Shown: piece after piece, positions 59,604 to 64,000 of the stretch
Numbering within the stretch: the stretch's first letter is position 1
Layout of the letters: the number at the start of each line of letters is the position of its first letter
Assembly (NCBI GenBank): GCA_944989445.1
Contig: CALYLW010000501.1
Coordinates: 311,501 to 375,500 of the forward strand
Reading direction: 5' to 3'
DNA length: 64,000 bases
From: Ampullaceana balthica
Taxonomy: Eukaryota > Mollusca > Gastropoda > Lymnaeidae
Translations under genes and position numbers: made by a program
The notes under the pieces: generated by a model
Told to the model about the DNA's origin: nothing
Databases searched by the model: none
Seen by the model: only the letters and a program-made list of their open reading frames with translations

Positions 59604-59870
59604 GCGTGGTGGTCGAGTGGCAGCGCGCTCGACTGGCGTACCGATGGTCACGGGTTCGAATCCAGGTGAAGGATTTGTTCCCGGGGCCTAGGGCGTCCCT
59701 GAGTCACCCAGCTCCGAATGGGTACCTAACACTAGCTAGGCAGCTGGGTAATGCGTGGAACGCACAAAGCCGTGAACGCTGCATCACTTGCCAACAGATC
59801 ATCTGTCATGGTCTGTGGATGCAATTTTCTTCTGCATAGAAGGAGCGTCTGTATAGATAAGATAAGATAA
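59604..59870 (+). mobile_element. tRNA-derived SINE, copy 2
   Basis: A box TGGTCGAGTGG (59610-59620), B box GGTTCGAATCC (59653-59663), the same body as copy 1 with short deletions, and the 3' tail ATAGAAGGAGCGTCTGTA plus GATAA units. Confidence 0.92.
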
Positions 59871-60505
59871 CGTCATGTGCAATATTGAAATACAACTCTA
59901 TTTGTGCCAGTGAGCCCTTTTCCTGTCCTTTAAATAATCTTTGTAAACTCTAAAAAGCATGGAATATGTGACTATTGGTTGACTCAAGAACGGAACTTAA
60001 ATTAAAGAGGGTAGCTATGCTCTTTGTGTTGCAGAATCTTAACGTAAATGAACTTAAAACTTTCGTCTCTTTCTATTTGTACTATTTCAAGCATAACATA
60101 ATGTAACTTTAAATGAAGTTAACAAAGACGAATAAGTCATTCAGCTTTTCTAAGGCAATTCTATTTGAAGAGAAAACTAATTTATGTTTTTTTTTCATTA
60201 ATGAAAATACAGACAGCGTTTATAAAAACTATAACTTAACAAGTTAGGTTGGATTTTAAAAAAAAAGTTTTTCATTAATAACGATGAAGAATTTTTTTAA
60301 AGTAAACTTCCTGCTAACGTCATCTGAAAGTAAACGAAGAAACCATCTCTCCAAGTTGTGTTATTCTGATGTTAAACGCAAAATAATAAATATAATTTTT
60401 TAAAAAATGTATCACTATTTTTCGGTCTAATTAACAGATCAAGGTAAATGGTTTTAAAAAAAAATCTTTAATGAACAAATATTGCTACAAAATCTAAGGT
60501 ATATT
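59871..60505. other. downstream flank of gene D, no gene
   Basis: AT-rich with poly-T and poly-A tracts. Confidence 0.4.
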
Positions 60506-60511
60506 TTTATT
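60506..60511 (-). promoter_or_regulatory. polyadenylation signal of gene D
   Basis: AATAAA on the minus strand, about 45 bp past the gene D stop. Confidence 0.5.
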
Positions 60512-60555
60512 TCAATTTCACTTAAAGCCTGTAATGACAATCTTGATTGCCCCCA

Positions 60556-62782
60556 TTATAACGTTTCTGCTGGAAACACAAACTTCAGTTGCGTTCCTGG
60601 CGTTATCACCCTCACTGGTAAAGTGTTATCGTCTTCCGGATCCTCTGTTGCGTTCTTTCCGGAGTACATATTAAACGAGCTGGTCGCCGATACCGAAAGA
60701 CAATCGGAGTCGACTTCTGAAAGAATGTAGTAATCATTGGTAACACCATAGGTTTTCGAGTAAGTATTTGGTGACTCGTTTACGTCAGACTTTGAGACTC
60801 CAGCTCGGTGGAGATCTTCAGACACTGAATTCAATATATAGAATGTATTTGAAGTTCTTTCTTCTGAATGTGATTGTTGAAGAAAACCCGCCTCTGAACT
60901 TGATTGGTTCAACAGCGTTGGGTCCAGCACGACCACAGAGTAAGGGTTAACATCGTGAAACTTTAACATCCTGCCGGTGTCGGCGTCTCGCTTGGGGGTG
61001 CTGGTTTGGTTCCCACCGTCGTTTAAATCGTCCGAGAACGAGCTCAGATTGTAGATGGGCTCGAGATCTTGAAGTCTGACGTTATCGTAAACCGCCGGTT
61101 CAACGGGGGTCGTTTTGGCGGCAACAGGTTCCGGCTTGCTGACAATACGGGGCAAGTGAAGTCGGCTGTACTCGTCAGAGCCTCGTGGAATCGTTGAAAG
61201 GTCGGGGACGGTCGGCTGTTTATGTGCATCGCTGGACGAGCTCCCTTCACAGCTTGAAATAAGGTCAGGGGTGACCTGTCCTCGACGTCCGTCCTCAGGA
61301 AGCTCGACTTCTGTGATATCCGAGTAGTGCGAATCTTCTGTCTGCTGTGCCCTCATATTTTCGAGGTCCATAGAATCGTAGGCGCGAAGGACCCGGGTCG
61401 AGTCGTTGGCCCTGAACGTTCGCTTCCGACGCCGGCGTTGGAGATACAGATACACAAAGATAACAGCCGTCGCCACGACTAGAAGAGATACTATCACGGA
61501 GAGTATGATGACAATCGTTTTGTTGTTGTTTTCATCTGATTGAGCGGTAGCAACGGTCAGCATCGTTGATGTGTTAGGCACTTGATTTGTGTTTGTTGAC
61601 AAATGCGCTGCTGTGTTTGGTTGACTAGTCTGTTGGTTCAAATGTGTTAACGATGGTGATGGATATGTATAAGTACTTTCTGTGTAATCTCCAGTGATTG
61701 ATGAATCGGGAAATGATTCAGATGTTTTGGTTATGGATGATGTAAAATCAATTAATTTTGTAGATGATGTTTCCCTCGTCACTGCAGCTGTGCTGGTTTG
61801 TGATACTTCGGTTTTTTGAGACGTCGAGAGCGTGTCTTGATGTTTTGTTGTGTCTTCTTTATTTAAGTTTGAGGTAACAGGTAAGGGCGTTGTCACAGTG
61901 GAGGGTAAACCTGCTGTTGGTTGGTAGAAAATTTTAGTAGTTGATGGTATTAAAATGGGTGTGGTTTGTGGTTTCATTGTTACAGGTCGGCTGGTAGGTT
62001 GCAGTGTCACAGTCGTTGATCTAGTCGCAGTAGTGGATGTTGGCATGATTGTTGCTGGCACGGTGCTGTGAGTTGTGGTTGTTGCATTCGGATTTTTTTG
62101 TATTGTTGGTAAATATTCACTTAGTACTGTAGTTGTCGTTGCTTCTTTGCCAATTTCAGAAGGTATTGGCAGTATTGTTGGAATCGTTGTAGTTTCTGGA
62201 ACACTCACAGTTGATCGTGGTCTTGTTGCCAGCTTGTCAGTGCTTGTTGACGTTGAAGTTGCTGAGGATGCGACACCACTAAACTCTGTCCATCTAGTTG
62301 TATACAAAACGTTTGCCGTCGTAGAATCAACCAACGCGGCTGACGTGGTTGAAAAAGAAATATCCCGAAAAGCTGATTGGGTAGCCGATTCTAAGGTCAA
62401 TGTGAAACGAGGCTCCGAGTCACAAATAACAAATCTTAGGTTCGGACTATAAATAAACATGACGTTTAAGCTGGACAGCCAACAGCTGAATCCGCAACGA
62501 GAGCCCAGGTCATCTCTTATAAAATCTATCGCAATAGTTTTCATACACGGATATTCTGAAACGCTACAGTTAATTGAAAAATAATTTTCCAAAAAGCTGT
62601 GCTTGTATAAAGATATAGTGCACAGTTTACTGCCCGATGTGTTTGCTGGTTTCGTCAATCGGTCCGTTTCAATAGAGATGATTTCGGTCTTAATGTTACT
62701 TCCTCTGTTTGCAAAGAAATTTACTGCGCTTGATTGTAGGAGGCAGGAATTGACTTCTGTGTCTGATAAACATTTCTGAAAA
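60556..62782 (-). CDS. gene D, exon 2: mucin-stalk membrane receptor with tyrosine-rich tail
   Basis: Joined to exon 1 (63158-63312) it gives 793 residues (155 + 2227 nt, in frame). The acceptor is TTTTTTCCCAG at 62793-62783. The exon starts with DFQKCLSDTEVNSC, the shared C-L-x6-C motif, then a domain to about residue 200 with further cysteines (SKLC, INCSVSEYPC, SRCGFSCW). A Thr/Ser/Pro-rich stalk (about 200-470) follows. One helix lies at about 472-496 (IVIILSVIVSLLVVATAVIF) with RRRRKR after it. The tail of about 297 residues holds SHYSDI (about 536, ITIM consensus) and many YxxPhi-like sites (EYSRL, VYDNV, PYSVV, YYIL). It looks like a signalling receptor; ligand and partners are unknown. 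Confidence 0.87.
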
Positions 62783-63157
62783 CTGGGAAAAAATTGAGAA
62801 AGCTAATTAGCACCAAAAAACAAGAACAATAAATGAAAGGAAAAGGAATGTTTTGTCAAGCAGTTCAAGGATGAATGTAACGCCTGTAATAGTTCACAAG
62901 ATTTAGTTGAACACACAATGATATGATGGTGTAATTGATCAAGTGTTATTGCTACGGCACCAGCATTGATACTTGTGTAAACGACTCTGGAGGCTTACCC
63001 TGAATGGCAGACTCAGCAGCGCCTCTCACAGGATAAGTGACTCTAAAGGAAGTTGTGTGTTATGTACCTATTTTCGCAAGTTTATTTTCTAATTTACATC
63101 ATACTCATAGAATGTTATTTTTAATTAATATGATGCACACAGTTTATTGAAACTTAC
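62783..63157 (-). other. intron 1 of gene D
   Basis: 375-bp phase-2 intron with donor GTAAGT and a strong pyrimidine tract before the acceptor. No insertion was recognised. Confidence 0.75.
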
Positions 63158-63312
63158 TCAGAGAAGAATGTGATGTTAAAGTTGATGTCGATTTCTGAGT
63201 TATTATTGATGTATCTCAGTGCGAAGACAGTTGAGGGCGGTGAGACAGTGGTCACAACAACGGGAACAGAGCACGTGTTTACAAATATTAACATCAGTAT
63301 CTGGAGATACAT
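63158..63312 (-). CDS. gene D, exon 1: signal-peptide exon
   Basis: ATG at 63312, 51 codons plus two bases, ending TCTGA before GTAAGT. The signal peptide is MYLQILMLIFVNTCSVPVVV and the end reads DINFNITFFS. An upstream in-frame ATG (63369) would put 19 polar residues before the signal peptide, so I prefer 63312, which also gives the same 155 nt as gene B. Confidence 0.8.
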
Positions 63313-63445
63313 ATTGTAATGAACTTGTCTTCGTCTCTGCCAATAATTACCTGCAATACATGAGTTCACATGAAAACGAAAGGATCAAATCCACAATGAA
63401 AATAAGTATATTTATTTTTTCGAATAAATTAAATTATTTAAGACA

Positions 63446-63863
63446 TCTTATCTTATCTTATCTTATCTGTTTACAGACGCTCCTTCTATACAGAAGATTA
63501 TTGCGTCCTACGCTTATCTATGGTTTGTGTTTAGTCCTGCATTTTTATTAGAGATTTAAATGTTGATAAAGTGTTGGTTTTCCTGGATTCTTCAGGCAAC
63601 CCATTCCACGCCCGAATTCCGGACGGGAAGAAGGAAAACTTGTATCTGTTTGTTCTTGCATACGGAATAAGAAAGGTGTTTTTATCCTTATGTCTATCTG
63701 AGGGTTGTATTAAGTTATCTTTGTGTTGTATTTCTAAATTAGAATTAATTGCTTTATGTATAATTACTACTTTGCTCTTGGTTCTTCTATCCTCTAGTAT
63801 TTCAAGGTTTAATGATTTAACTAATGGTGTTATTCTTGTCAGAATAACACCATTAGTTAAATC
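63446..63863 (-). mobile_element. LINE copy 3, 5'-truncated, with an inverted 5' junction
   Basis: Inverse of the LINE 3' end: TCTTATCTTATCTGTTTACA, GACGCTCCTTCTATACAG, then antisense of the C-terminal coding part up to 63842. The 23 bases at 63841-63863 are the exact inverse of 63814-63836, giving a perfect hairpin. Open frames read on the plus strand here are antisense to the LINE protein. The element sits about 130 bp upstream of gene D, so it may affect that promoter. Confidence 0.88.
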
Positions 63864-63867
63864 TCCT

Positions 63868-64000
63868 AAATAAAATAAGACATTATTTTATTTAGGAGAA
63901 AATATTCCAATAATTTAGTCGGTGTCATTGAAATTTCTGCTTTACAAAGAATATTAAAAACAATTTATGACGTATTATTTGTAATCAAAACAATTTTCTA
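63868..64000. other. right edge, AT-rich, no feature
   Basis: No coding signal was recognised. Confidence 0.4.

Noticed and set aside
63571..63873. 100-residue plus-strand frame, also seen antisense at 43118-43351 and 19256-19570
   Set aside because: It is the antisense of the LINE C-terminal coding region, recurring wherever the LINE is present.

Overview
This window is eukaryotic, AT-rich and mostly non-coding. Split genes with GT/AG introns, a tRNA-derived SINE, a non-LTR retrotransposon, many hAT-type DNA transposons and long tandem repeats all point to an animal nuclear genome. My best guess is a pulmonate snail of the Biomphalaria/Bulinus kind. That is inference from repeat style and gene type; no species marker was seen.

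The core is a cluster of genes for single-pass (type I) membrane proteins, all on the minus strand. Gene A is at 25893-28131, B at 40710-45204, C at 49444-51408 and D at 60556-63312. A first exon of a fifth gene (78-223) has its body beyond the left edge. A, B, D and the edge gene share a signal-peptide exon of 146 or 155 nt that ends in phase 2. In A, B and D exon 2 opens a few residues before a C-L-x6-C motif, and joining the exons gives uninterrupted frames of 549, 430 and 793 codons. After a variable ectodomain, often a Ser/Thr-rich mucin-like stalk, comes one membrane helix and a tail ranging from about 20 residues (B) to about 330 (A). The tails of C and D carry YxxPhi/ITIM-like tyrosine motifs. 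Gene C lacks the Cys domain and is almost entirely repeats outside the cell. The layout suggests a fast-evolving recognition or adhesion receptor cluster, like the polymorphic transmembrane clusters known from Biomphalaria.

The space between genes is filled by mobile and repetitive DNA. It includes a 2.4-kb hAT element with target duplication (6108-8471), hAT remnants at 10.3-10.9 and 12.4 kb, a decayed ankyrin-repeat pseudogene (15.5-16.3 kb), an LTR relic with a tRNA-Leu-type primer site (17.8-18.4 kb), and a 3-kb array of 50-bp units next to a LINE insertion (19.0-22.7 kb). Further right are 21-bp, 7-bp and 18-bp arrays, a 3.4-kb hAT-like element (35554-38943), a LINE inside gene B's intron, and a ZMYM-like hAT element carrying a nested MULE-like MITE (55062-57443). 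Two SINE copies share their 3' tail with the LINE. Gene B's stalk-coding 18-bp repeat recurs as a separate 0.9-kb array about 6 kb away.
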